Source: an uncultured bacterium
Lineage (GTDB): Bacteria > Pseudomonadota > Gammaproteobacteria > Burkholderiales > Burkholderiaceae_E
Assembly: GCA_903864485.1 (NCBI GenBank)
Contig: CAIPGD010000079.1
Location: forward strand, 1-63,635
Reading direction: 5' to 3'
DNA: 63,635 nucleotides
The position numbers and the translations under genes are program-made. This document shows, piece after piece, positions 8,763 through 17,020 of this stretch. The notes beneath the pieces are model-generated. The model ran no database searches. It was not told where the DNA came from and saw only the letters and a list, made by a program, of their open reading frames with translations. Every line of letters begins with the position of its first letter. Position 1 is the first letter of the stretch.

Positions 8763-10064
8763 ATGGCATTGATTGAAGTAATCGTCCCTCAGCTATCCGA
8801 ATCCGTCGCTGAAGCGACCTTGCTGAACTGGCACAAAAAGGTCGGTGACGCAGTCGCCCGGGATGAAAACCTGATCGACATTGAGACCGATAAGGTCGTT
8901 CTTGAGTTGCCAGCGCCGGCTGCCGGGGTCCTCGTCGAACTGTTGAAAGGGGACGGCGGAACAGTCGTCGCCGGTGAACTGATTGCCCGCATCGACACCG
9001 AGGCTACTGCGACCACCATAGCCGCCTCGGCCACTGTAGCGCCGGCGGTTTCTTCTTCAGCCCCTTCAGTTGCCGGTCAGGCGCAGGCTTCTGCACCCGC
9101 GGGCGGCAAGCACGGCGACATCGCCATGCCGGCGGCGGCCAAGTTGTTGGCAGAGAACGGGTTGAGTGCACAATCGGTTGTTGGATCCGGCCGGGATAGT
9201 CGGGTCACGAAGGGCGATGTGACCTCGGCGCTGAGCCAGGCGCCAACCCAGGCACTGAGCCAGGCACCAGTCGCTCTAGCGTCCTCCGCGATTCCGACTG
9301 GCGTCCCCGGTTCCAGTCTCCCCGAGGTGCGCGCCGCGCTTGATCCGTCCAAATTGCTGGAGGGACGTCCGGAACAGCGCGTTCCGATGTCGCGATTGCG
9401 CGCCCGAATTGCCGAGCGTCTACTTCAGTCGCAGGCAACGAATGCGATTTTGACCACCTTCAATGAAGTCAACATGCAGCCGGTCATGGATCTGCGCAAG
9501 AAGTATCTTGAGCGATTCGAGAAAGAGCATGGAGTCCGACTCGGGTTCATGAGTTTCTTCGTGAAAGCGGCGGTTGCGGCCCTCAAAAAGTATCCGGTTT
9601 TGAACGCATCGGTCGATGGTAGTGACATCGTCTATCACGGTTATTTTGATATTGGGATTGCGGTGGGTTCGCCCCGCGGTTTGGTGGTGCCGATCATTCG
9701 TGGTGCAGACCAGCTGAGCTTTGCGCAAATCGAACGGACGATTTCTGAGTACGGCAAGAAGGCGGCAGAGGGGAAACTCGGTATTGAAGAGATGACCGGT
9801 GGCACCTTCTCGATCAGTAATGGCGGCGTATTTGGTTCGATGTTGTCGACTCCGATCATTAATCCACCTCAGGCTGCAATTCTCGGTGTGCATGCCACCA
9901 AGGATCGGGCTGTGGTCGAGAACGGCCAGGTCGTGGTTCGTCCGATTAATTATCTGGCGTTGTCGTATGACCACCGGATCATTGACGGCCGCGAAGCGGT
10001 GTTAGGTCTCGTGGCGATGAAGGAAGCGCTGGAAGATCCGGCCCGGTTGCTGCTCGACCTTTAA
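8763..10064 (+). CDS. sucB: Dihydrolipoyl succinyltransferase, E2 of 2-oxoglutarate dehydrogenase
   Basis: Core of the 2-oxoglutarate dehydrogenase complex, transferring succinyl groups to CoA. 433 residues in three parts: a lipoyl domain (about 1-78) with the modified Lys44 in IETDKVVLE; an alanine/proline linker; a peripheral E3-binding domain (about 119-160, with MPAAAKLLAENGL); and the catalytic domain from about 200 with the HxxxDG site SYDHRIIDG. AGGAAC precedes the ATG. The linker after the E3-binding domain contains a near-exact 24-bp duplication (CTGAGCCAGGC, 9231 and 9255), coding ALSQAP twice. Followed by lpdA after 41 bases. Confidence 0.96.
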   Translation: MALIEVIVPQLSESVAEATLLNWHKKVGDAVARDENLIDIETDKVVLELPAPAAGVLVELLKGDGGTVVAGELIARIDTEATATTIAASATVAPAVSSSAPSVAGQAQASAPAGGKHGDIAMPAAAKLLAENGLSAQSVVGSGRDSRVTKGDVTSALSQAPTQALSQAPVALASSAIPTGVPGSSLPEVRAALDPSKLLEGRPEQRVPMSRLRARIAERLLQSQATNAILTTFNEVNMQPVMDLRKKYLERFEKEHGVRLGFMSFFVKAAVAALKKYPVLNASVDGSDIVYHGYFDIGIAVGSPRGLVVPIIRGADQLSFAQIERTISEYGKKAAEGKLGIEEMTGGTFSISNGGVFGSMLSTPIINPPQAAILGVHATKDRAVVENGQVVVRPINYLALSYDHRIIDGREAVLGLVAMKEALEDPARLLLDL

Positions 10065-10105
10065 TCGGTCGCCCGACCCGTCAAATTTGCACTGGAGTTC
10101 GCGCG

Positions 10106-11548
10106 ATGTCGCAAAATTTTGATGTCCTCGTGATCGGGGCTGGCCCTGCGGGCTATATCGCCTCGATCCGGGCCGCACAACTCGGATTCAAGGTTGCCTG
10201 CGTTGAGAAGTGGCGGGCGCCAAATGGTGAGCTTTCCCTGGGTGGTACGTGTTTAAACGTCGGTTGTATACCGTCTAAGGCGCTACTCGCATCGAGCGAA
10301 ACGTTTGAAGAGATTCAATCGCATGCCGGTGATCATGGCATCACGGTTAAAGAAGCCAAGATCGACATCGCGAAAATGATGGCGCGTAAAGACTCAGTGG
10401 TCAGCAAAATGACCAAGGGAATCGAGTTTTTATTCCGCAAGAACAAGATCACATGGCTCAAAGGCCACGCACGTTTTGTCGCCGCCGAAGACGGCGCGTA
10501 TCGGGTTGAGGTGTTGGGCGAGGCCGGGTCCGAGTTGGTCGAAGCCCGTCATGTGATTATTGCGACCGGCTCAAAAGCCCGTCATCTGCCTGGAGTTGAG
10601 GTCGACCAGGTGTTGATCAGCGACAACGAGGGCGCGCTGCAGTTTGATTCAGTTCCTCAAAAGCTCGGTGTCATCGGTGCCGGGGTGATTGGACTCGAGC
10701 TTGGTTCGGTTTGGCGCCGCCTGGGCTCAGAGGTGACCATCCTCGAGGGCGCGACCAGCTTTTTGGGCGCCTGCGACGAATCAGTCTCGAAAGAGGCCTT
10801 TAAGTTATTCGGTCGTCAAGGGCTGAATTTTTCAATGGGCGTTCAGATTGGTGAAGTGAAGACTGTATCCAAGGGCCGCAAGACGAGCGTCGAAGTCCAT
10901 TACACCGATGCTCAGGGGGCGGCCCAGGTGTTGGAATGCGACCGTCTGATTGTTTCGGTTGGCCGGGTTCCCAACACCGAGGGTTTGGGTCTCGAGGCGG
11001 TTGGTTTGGCCACCGATGAGCGGGGTCAAATCCCAGTCGATCAACACTGTCAGACCCGTTTGCCTGGCGTTTATGCAATCGGTGATGTGGTTCGCGGTCC
11101 GATGCTCGCGCACAAGGGTGAAGACGAAGGCGTACTGGTTGCCGAGCGGATTGCTGGCCAACAGCCGCACATCGATTACAACTGTATTCCCTGGGTGATT
11201 TACACCAGCCCTGAAATCGCTTGGGTTGGGCAGAATGAACAGCAACTCAAGGCGTCGGCCCGTGAATATCGGTCTGGACAGTTTCCTTTTATGGCGAATG
11301 GACGGGCGCTTGGAATGAACAGCCCAGATGGATTTGTCAAAATTTTGGCGGACGCCAAGACTGACGAAATCCTTGGTGTGCATATTATTTCAGCAGGCGC
11401 CTCCGATCTGATTGCCGAAGCGGCCGTTGCGATGGAGTTTAAGGCCAGCGCCGAGGATATTGCCCGGATTTGCCATCCGCATCCGTCTTTGTCTGAAGTG
11501 ATGCGTGAAGCTGCCCTGGCAACCGACAAACGTGCGCTCAATATGTAA
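10106..11548 (+). CDS. lpdA: Dihydrolipoyl dehydrogenase (E3)
   Basis: FAD enzyme that reoxidises dihydrolipoyl groups of SucB and reduces NAD. 480 residues. N-terminal FAD fold VIGAGPAGYIAS; redox-active disulfide Cys49/Cys54 in GGTCLNVGCIPSKAL; NAD fold VIGAGVIGLELGSVW; and the C-terminal catalytic His/Glu segment CHPHPSLSEVMREA. TGGAG lies 10 bases before the ATG at 10106. Third gene of the sucAB-lpdA set, so this copy serves the 2-oxoglutarate complex, though it may also serve others. No abnormal residues seen. Confidence 0.96.
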   Translation: MSQNFDVLVIGAGPAGYIASIRAAQLGFKVACVEKWRAPNGELSLGGTCLNVGCIPSKALLASSETFEEIQSHAGDHGITVKEAKIDIAKMMARKDSVVSKMTKGIEFLFRKNKITWLKGHARFVAAEDGAYRVEVLGEAGSELVEARHVIIATGSKARHLPGVEVDQVLISDNEGALQFDSVPQKLGVIGAGVIGLELGSVWRRLGSEVTILEGATSFLGACDESVSKEAFKLFGRQGLNFSMGVQIGEVKTVSKGRKTSVEVHYTDAQGAAQVLECDRLIVSVGRVPNTEGLGLEAVGLATDERGQIPVDQHCQTRLPGVYAIGDVVRGPMLAHKGEDEGVLVAERIAGQQPHIDYNCIPWVIYTSPEIAWVGQNEQQLKASAREYRSGQFPFMANGRALGMNSPDGFVKILADAKTDEILGVHIISAGASDLIAEAAVAMEFKASAEDIARICHPHPSLSEVMREAALATDKRALNM

Positions 11549-11549
11549 T

Positions 11550-11573
11550 GCATGACCGGATTGACGGTCATGC
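11550..11573. other. Strong hairpin between lpdA and zapE
   Basis: Perfect 9-bp inverted repeat GCATGACCG / CGGTCATGC with a 6-base loop, starting right after the lpdA stop. No T-run follows, so it is not a classical terminator; it may stabilise the sucAB-lpdA mRNA 3' end or reduce read-through into zapE. Confidence 0.7.
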
Positions 11574-11589
11574 GGTCTGAGGTGAGTCC

Positions 11590-12765
11590 GTGACCGTCAC
11601 CAGTTTTTATCAAGAGCAACTTCGGGCCCACCAATACCAGGGGGACGCGGCCCAAGAATCGGCGATTGTTCGATTACAGCAGTTCGAACACGAGTTGCTT
11701 GCCTTCAAAAATGCCCGTTCTAATCGGCTCCTGCGCTTCATCCACGCCCCTAAGGTGCCACGTGGTGTCTGGATGTGGGGGGGGGTAGGGCGCGGCAAGA
11801 GCTTTTTGATGGACTGTTTTTACGGGGCGGTTCCGATTCGGCGCAAGACTCGGGTCCATTTCCACGAATTCATGCGTTCGGTGCATAAAGAACTGGATTC
11901 GCTAAAAGGCAGCGCAGACCCGCTTGAGGCGGTGGGTGCTTCAATCGCCAAGCGCTATCGGCTGATTTGTTTCGATGAATTTCACGTGTCCGATATTGCG
12001 GATGCCATGATTCTTGAACGCCTGTTACGTGCCTTGTTTCGACATGGAGTCACATTTGTCATGACTTCCAATTACGAACCAGAGGCTTTGTATCCGGACG
12101 GACTCCATCGAGACCGAATCTTGCCTGCGATCGAGTTACTGCAGGCCCATTTGGACGTCATTGGCGTCGATGCCGGGACGGATTATCGCCGCCGCACACT
12201 CGAGAAACTTGATGTGTATCAGGTCGTGCTAGACCCGATCGATTCAAGTCGCCGGATGACCCTCCTGTTTGATCAATTGCTGAAAGACGGGGCGAACGGG
12301 GTGAACGGGGCGGCGATTCCTGCGGCCCCCCAAGTCGACGAGTCGACTTCGCTTGTGGTCGGCCATCGTCATTTGGCGGCGCGGCGACGCATCGGCGGGA
12401 TCGTGTGGTTTGACTTTAGCGAACTTTGCGGGTCGCCGCGTTCGCAGAATGACTACCTCGAACTCGCCGATCGCTTTCATACGCTCTTGCTGTCGGAGGT
12501 TCCCGAAATGGGTCCTGCGCAGCATTCAGAGGCTCGCCGTTTTACCTGGTTGGTGGATGTTTTATATGACTTGCGGGTGAAGTTGATGATTTCGGCGGCC
12601 GTGGCGCCTGAAAGCCTGTACTCAAAGGGACGCATGGCCAATGAGTTTGCCCGTACGCTCAGCCGTCTGATCGAAATGCAGAGCCGCGAGTATGTCGATG
12701 CACCTCGTCGCGTGAGCGCCGACTGGTCGTCCGACTTGGCGGTTCGTGGCGAAGCAGGTCATTAA
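11590..12765 (+). CDS. zapE: Cell division ATPase ZapE (AFG1 family)
   Basis: AFG1-type P-loop ATPase that in E. coli acts at the Z-ring under stress. 391 residues. Walker A GGVGRGKS at 64-71, Walker B-like LICFDEFHVSDIADAM about 40 residues past HEFMRSVH. The start is GTG at 11590 with AGGTGAG just upstream. It follows lpdA, its usual place in Burkholderiales, and probably belongs to the same transcript or to a partly separated one because of the hairpin at 11550-11573. A loop at about residues 234-243 is built from three degenerate 9-bp units (12289-12315, GANGVNGAA), a likely local expansion. Confidence 0.93.
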   Translation: MTVTSFYQEQLRAHQYQGDAAQESAIVRLQQFEHELLAFKNARSNRLLRFIHAPKVPRGVWMWGGVGRGKSFLMDCFYGAVPIRRKTRVHFHEFMRSVHKELDSLKGSADPLEAVGASIAKRYRLICFDEFHVSDIADAMILERLLRALFRHGVTFVMTSNYEPEALYPDGLHRDRILPAIELLQAHLDVIGVDAGTDYRRRTLEKLDVYQVVLDPIDSSRRMTLLFDQLLKDGANGVNGAAIPAAPQVDESTSLVVGHRHLAARRRIGGIVWFDFSELCGSPRSQNDYLELADRFHTLLLSEVPEMGPAQHSEARRFTWLVDVLYDLRVKLMISAAVAPESLYSKGRMANEFARTLSRLIEMQSREYVDAPRRVSADWSSDLAVRGEAGH

Positions 12766-12825
12766 TTCCTCATCGATGTCGATGGAGCATTGCGGGGGCC
12801 GTTCGGCTCACACTATGATGTTCGG

Positions 12826-13029
12826 ATGCCGAATCGAGCTGAACCATCTCATTCCCGGATTGCGGAGCTCATGCTCGAACACCGCGATCTGGACCTTGTC
12901 ATCGAATCGCTGACCGAGCAGCCCGTGCGCGACGAGGTCCAGCTGCGCCGTCTCAAGAAACGTAAGCTGCAGATTAAGGACACCATCTCCCTCCTTCAGA
13001 TTCAGTTGACGCCGGATATTCCTGCGTGA
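12826..13029 (+). CDS. DUF465 (YdcH-like) small coiled-coil protein
   Basis: 67-residue protein made almost entirely of charged helix. The segment LRRLKKRKLQIKDTISLLQ matches the DUF465/YdcH family, whose function is not established. I chose the ATG at 12826; the frame extends to 12790 but that part is not family-like. No strong Shine-Dalgarno is visible, although a preceding region CACTATGATG could hold promoter elements. Its TGA overlaps the GTG start of the following helicase gene, which suggests translational coupling. Confidence 0.85.
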   Translation: MPNRAEPSHSRIAELMLEHRDLDLVIESLTEQPVRDEVQLRRLKKRKLQIKDTISLLQIQLTPDIPA

Positions 13030-15032
13030 GTCGCGCAAGCTCTGAGGAACGAGCTGCGCCGGATGCGCTGAGTCATCGCGTCGAAAAGGCGTTTGGAGCA
13101 GATGGTGCACTCGCGGCCGGGTCTGCCTGGAATGATCGGCCCGATCAGCGCGCCATGGCTGGCGAGATCGCACGGGCAATCTCGGAGCCGTCGACCCTGG
13201 TCGCCGAGGCCGGCACGGGTATCGGGAAGACATTCGCCTACCTGGTTCCAGCCCTGCTCGCAGGCGGTAAGGTCATTATTTCGACGGGCACCAAAACCCT
13301 GCAGGACCAGTTGTTTGCCCGTGATTTGCCGCGAGTCATCGCCGCGCTGGGTGTCGACGTTCGGACAGCCTTGCTCAAGGGGCGGGCCAATTATGTGTGT
13401 CGACACCATTTGAAGCGCAACCTGGAGGACGGACGGTTTACCCGGGCAGTTGATATCAGCCGCTTGCGCCAGATCGATCGATTCTCAAGGCTTTCATCGA
13501 CCGGCGATCGGTCAGATTGTTCGCAAGTCAGTGATGACGATCCAGCGTGGGTGCTGGCGACCTCAACTCGCGAAAACTGCCTCGGGCAGGATTGCGCAGA
13601 CTGGAATCAGTGCTTCGTCGTTCAGGCGCGACGAACGGCACAGTCAGCCGACGTCGTGGTCATTAATCATCACTTGTTCAGTGCGGATTTAGCCTTGCGC
13701 GATACCGGGATCGCCGAGCTGTTACCCAGTGCCCAAACACTGATCTTCGACGAGGCCCATCAGTTGCCAGACACCCTCGTGACTTTTTTGGGCGAGGCAA
13801 GTGGTAGCCGTGCGCTGATGGATCTTGGGCGGGACGTCCTGCAGGTCGCACTCGAGGAGGCACCCGATCAGGCTCCATGGCATGAACTGGGTGCGACACT
13901 CGATCAGTTCGTGCGTCAAGCACGGGCGCAATGGCCGATCGCAAGTCCTCGCGCGCCGGCCCACACCTTATTGGCACACTCAGAGTTCGCCGGCACTCTG
14001 CAGTCGGTGACGAGGGCCTTGGAGGCTTTGACGAATGCGCTCGAAGCCGCGGTTGAGCGGGGTCCCGGGCTCGTGCGGATGGCCGAGCGTGCCCGAACAA
14101 TTTGTTCCCGTTGGTCGGGCTGGTTTAGTGAGGGGGCGATCGATGGGGCCAAGGACGCAGAGCCCTCGGTTGCCTGGGCGGAGGTGCACCTCGCGTCCCT
14201 GACGCTGCACAAGACTCCGCTGTCCGTTGCGGAGCCCTTCACCCGGTACCGCGATGGGACTGCACGCGCCTGGATTTTTGTATCGGCAACCCTCGCTGTT
14301 GGCGAGGACTTTAGTCATTTCGCTCAGATACTGGGGCTCTCGGAATCTCGCCAGGTGCGTTTCCCGAGCCCCTTCGACTATGCCTCACAAGGCCTGTTGT
14401 ATGTACCCAGGGGATTGCCGGAGCCCTCAGACCCTGGATTTTCAAGGGCTTGGATCGAGCACTGCTGGCCGTTGATTGAGGTGAATGTCGGGCGTTGTTT
14501 TGTGCTTTGCACGACCTTGAGGGCGGTTCGGCAGGTCGCTGATCGATTGCGCGAATTGCTCGAACCTCCATTAACCTTGCTGGTGCAGGGCGAAGGTAGT
14601 CGAACTGAACTACTCGAGCGGTATCGGGCGGCGCCTGCGCCGATCCTGGTCGGGGCAGCAAGCTTCTGGGAAGGCGTCGACGTGGTGGGCGACGCATTGT
14701 CCCTTTTGCTGATTGACAAGCTGCCCTTTGCTCCACCGGATGATCCAGTGCTTGAAGCGCAATCTGAAGCGCTTCGTCGTCGTGGCGGTGATCCGTTTCG
14801 GTCCATTCAGTTACCAGCCGCCAGTCTTGCGCTCAAGCAAGGCGCTGGGCGACTGATACGAAGCGAGCGCGATCGTGGCGTCCTGGTGATTGGTGATGCA
14901 CGCCTGATCAACAAGGGCTATGGCCGAACCTTGATGGCCAGCCTGCCGCCTTTTTCAGTGACCCGAGAACGTCAGGTGGCCGAAGACTTCCTGATCACCG
15001 CGATCGATACAAAAGCAGCGATGGGATCTTAA
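13026..15032 (+). CDS. DinG/YoaA-family Fe-S DNA helicase
   Basis: XPD-like superfamily 2 helicase, a 5'-3' DNA unwinding enzyme for repair or R-loop/stalled-fork processing. 668 residues from GTG 13026. Walker A AEAGTGIGKT at 60-69, four cysteines suited to a 4Fe-4S cluster (Cys125, Cys185, Cys190, Cys196), and the DEAH box at 242-245 (IFDEAHQLPD). C-terminal motifs include LLIDKLPFAPPDDP and the QGAGRLIRSERDRG arginine-finger motif. The GTGA overlap couples it to the DUF465 gene. It ends 14 bases from the convergent bamD stop. YoaA-like by size; DinG is the alternative name. Confidence 0.92.
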   Translation: MSRASSEERAAPDALSHRVEKAFGADGALAAGSAWNDRPDQRAMAGEIARAISEPSTLVAEAGTGIGKTFAYLVPALLAGGKVIISTGTKTLQDQLFARDLPRVIAALGVDVRTALLKGRANYVCRHHLKRNLEDGRFTRAVDISRLRQIDRFSRLSSTGDRSDCSQVSDDDPAWVLATSTRENCLGQDCADWNQCFVVQARRTAQSADVVVINHHLFSADLALRDTGIAELLPSAQTLIFDEAHQLPDTLVTFLGEASGSRALMDLGRDVLQVALEEAPDQAPWHELGATLDQFVRQARAQWPIASPRAPAHTLLAHSEFAGTLQSVTRALEALTNALEAAVERGPGLVRMAERARTICSRWSGWFSEGAIDGAKDAEPSVAWAEVHLASLTLHKTPLSVAEPFTRYRDGTARAWIFVSATLAVGEDFSHFAQILGLSESRQVRFPSPFDYASQGLLYVPRGLPEPSDPGFSRAWIEHCWPLIEVNVGRCFVLCTTLRAVRQVADRLRELLEPPLTLLVQGEGSRTELLERYRAAPAPILVGAASFWEGVDVVGDALSLLLIDKLPFAPPDDPVLEAQSEALRRRGGDPFRSIQLPAASLALKQGAGRLIRSERDRGVLVIGDARLINKGYGRTLMASLPPFSVTRERQVAEDFLITAIDTKAAMGS

Positions 15033-15046
15033 GGCTCGGTCGGTTC

Positions 15047-15919
15047 CTAAGGCTTGGTTGAGGCCCAAGGCGTCCAGAGGGTCCCTAAGCTCCCCAGTGT
15101 CCATTGGGTCGAAACTTCGTCCTTCATCACGGTTTCGACCTTGCGACTGCCGGGGAAGTTTTGATTCAGGATTCGCTTCGCATCGTCCCGCAGATCGGTG
15201 AGTCCGAGCCGATCGTAGGACAAGGCCATCATTGCGAGTGCATCCTCGACCGACTGTGCCTGAGGGTATTGCCGAACAACGGCCTGGGCCCGATTGGCTG
15301 CCGCCAGGAAAGCACCACGACGCAGATAGTGGCGCGCGATGTGGATATCACCGGCAGCCATCTGGTTGACCAACCACGACAATCTAAGGCGTGCATCCGC
15401 GGCATAGCGGCTATTCGGAAATCGGTCGATCAGCTGTCGCAACGAGTCAAAAGAGTCGCGAAATGCCTGTTGATCGCGCTCAGATAAATCTTGTCCACCC
15501 AAGCTCGTGAAGATTCCCTGATTTTCGTTAAAATTTACCAATCCCTTGAGATACAACGCATAGTCGGTCGCGATGTGGTCGGGATAGAGCCGCAAAAACC
15601 GATCAAGCGCTGCCAGCGCAAGGCTCGGATCGTTATCACGGTAATGAGCGTAAGCGGTGTCAAGCTGAGCCTGCTGAGAATGTCGACTGAACGGATATCG
15701 GGATTCGAGCTTCTCGTAGAGTTTGACCGCTGCAACGTTGTTACCCGAGTCCAATTCGGAGCGGGCCTCGGCATATAATTTTTCGACGGCCCAGTCTGCC
15801 GTCGGATCTTTGCTCGGGTTGAAAGAACCGCAGCCATTCAGGGCGACAACGCAGAAGGCTGCCACCAAGAGCGCGACGCCAGGCAAGCGCAATGAGGGGC
15901 TTCGAGCCGCTTGATTCAT
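15047..15919 (-). CDS. bamD: Outer-membrane assembly lipoprotein BamD
   Basis: Essential lipoprotein of the BAM complex that inserts beta-barrel proteins into the outer membrane. 290 residues. Signal peptide with lipobox ALNGC, lipidated at Cys30, then five TPR-like helical repeats (for example YEKLESRYPFSRHSQQA, LDRFLRLYPDHIATDYA, LRQLIDRFPNSRYAADA, AQAVVRQYPQAQSVEDAL). I took the ATG at 15919; an upstream GTG-type extension to 15937 adds nothing recognisable. The start codon overlaps the divergent rluD start, the classical bamD/rluD arrangement. The protein is slightly longer at the C-terminus than in E. coli. Confidence 0.94.
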   Translation of the reverse strand: MNQAARSPSLRLPGVALLVAAFCVVALNGCGSFNPSKDPTADWAVEKLYAEARSELDSGNNVAAVKLYEKLESRYPFSRHSQQAQLDTAYAHYRDNDPSLALAALDRFLRLYPDHIATDYALYLKGLVNFNENQGIFTSLGGQDLSERDQQAFRDSFDSLRQLIDRFPNSRYAADARLRLSWLVNQMAAGDIHIARHYLRRGAFLAAANRAQAVVRQYPQAQSVEDALAMMALSYDRLGLTDLRDDAKRILNQNFPGSRKVETVMKDEVSTQWTLGSLGTLWTPWASTKP

Positions 15920-17018
15920 GATGATTGGTCGGTCCAACGAGAGCGGGTCAAGGCCACAGGGCGGCGATGCCGCTGCGGGGTTGCCTGATTATATCCACCC
16001 CCCGGGCGAGGGCGGGGAGACGACCGAGATCCGGCTTTCGGTTGAGCGCCATGAAGGTGGTTTACGACTGGACCGTTTTGTTGCGATCCGTCTGCCCGAC
16101 GTTTCCCGTTCAAGAATTCAGCAATGGATTGCCTTGGGTGCAGTGGAAGTGGAGGGCGCTGGGCGATCGGCTAAACACCGCTTGATTGGTTATGAATCGG
16201 TCACCGTCATCCCTCAGCCACGCGCGGCGGAGTCGGCATTCGCTCCAGACCCCGTGCCCTTGTCAGTCGTGCATTCGGACGAGCACTTGCTCGTGATCGA
16301 TAAGCCGCCGGGCTTGGTGACTCACCCGGCCGCGGGTCATTGGCGCGGCACACTAATGAATGGTGTTTTGCATCATTGGCCGGATCAGGCGGGCTTGCCC
16401 CGCGCCGGGATTGTCCATCGTCTGGACAAAGATACTAGTGGTCTGTTGGTCGTCGCCCGCTCGGAACTGGCGATTGTCCGTCTCGTGGCCCAGTTGGCTG
16501 ATCGGTCGATGTCGCGGCGTTATTTGGCCCTCGTCGATGGCGAAACGCCAGATTCTGGAACGATTGACGCACCAATTGGGAGGGATCCGCAATCGCCGAT
16601 TCGGATGGCGGTCGTTGATGCCCATAAGGGCCGTCATGCCGTGACTCATTTTAAAACCATACAGCGCGGGCGTTTGGGCAACGGAAAGCCAGTTTCGCTG
16701 GTGCTTTGTCAGTTGCAGACTGGTCGTACGCATCAGATTCGAGTGCACCTGCAGCACTTCGGTTTTCCGCTGATTGGTGACGCGGTCTACGGACGAGGCA
16801 TCGGAGGTGGCGCCAGTGGCGGTATTGGTGGCGGCGCTGGGGTCGCTGGGGTCGCTGGGGTCGCTGGATTTGGACGCCAGGCCCTCCACGCCTGGCGACT
16901 CGGTCTAAATCATCCGGCAGATGGGCGCCCGGTGTCATGGGCCTCGCCGATCCCTGCCGATTTGGTTCAATTGCTGGAACAGTGCCAGATCGATGCATGT
17001 TCATTACCCGAGGTTTGA
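15918..17018 (+). CDS. rluD: 23S rRNA pseudouridine synthase RluD
   Basis: Makes pseudouridines in helix 69 of 23S rRNA (positions 1911, 1915 and 1917 in E. coli). 366 residues from ATG 15918; ATG 15921 is equally possible. The first 30 or so residues are low complexity. An S4 RNA-binding domain follows (LRLDRFVAIRLPDVSRSRIQQW), then the synthase domain with catalytic Asp170 in HRLDKDTSGLL and the late motif QTGRTHQIRVHL. The variable loop before RQALHAWRL has been replaced by a glycine/alanine-rich stretch that contains three exact 9-bp repeats. pgeF follows after 2 bases, the usual partner order. Confidence 0.94.
   Translation: MMIGRSNESGSRPQGGDAAAGLPDYIHPPGEGGETTEIRLSVERHEGGLRLDRFVAIRLPDVSRSRIQQWIALGAVEVEGAGRSAKHRLIGYESVTVIPQPRAAESAFAPDPVPLSVVHSDEHLLVIDKPPGLVTHPAAGHWRGTLMNGVLHHWPDQAGLPRAGIVHRLDKDTSGLLVVARSELAIVRLVAQLADRSMSRRYLALVDGETPDSGTIDAPIGRDPQSPIRMAVVDAHKGRHAVTHFKTIQRGRLGNGKPVSLVLCQLQTGRTHQIRVHLQHFGFPLIGDAVYGRGIGGGASGGIGGGAGVAGVAGVAGFGRQALHAWRLGLNHPADGRPVSWASPIPADLVQLLEQCQIDACSLPEV
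16839..16865 (+). repeat. 9-bp tandem repeat (x3) in rluD loop
   Basis: Three exact copies of GGGGTCGCT coding Gly-Val-Ala, within a longer Gly/Ala-rich tract (about 16791-16875). In frame, so length changes keep rluD open. Confidence 0.92.
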
Positions 17019-17020
17019 GC

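Noticed and set aside
10832..11383. 183-codon minus-strand frame inside lpdA
   Set aside because: Shadow of lpdA without any domain signature or ribosome site.
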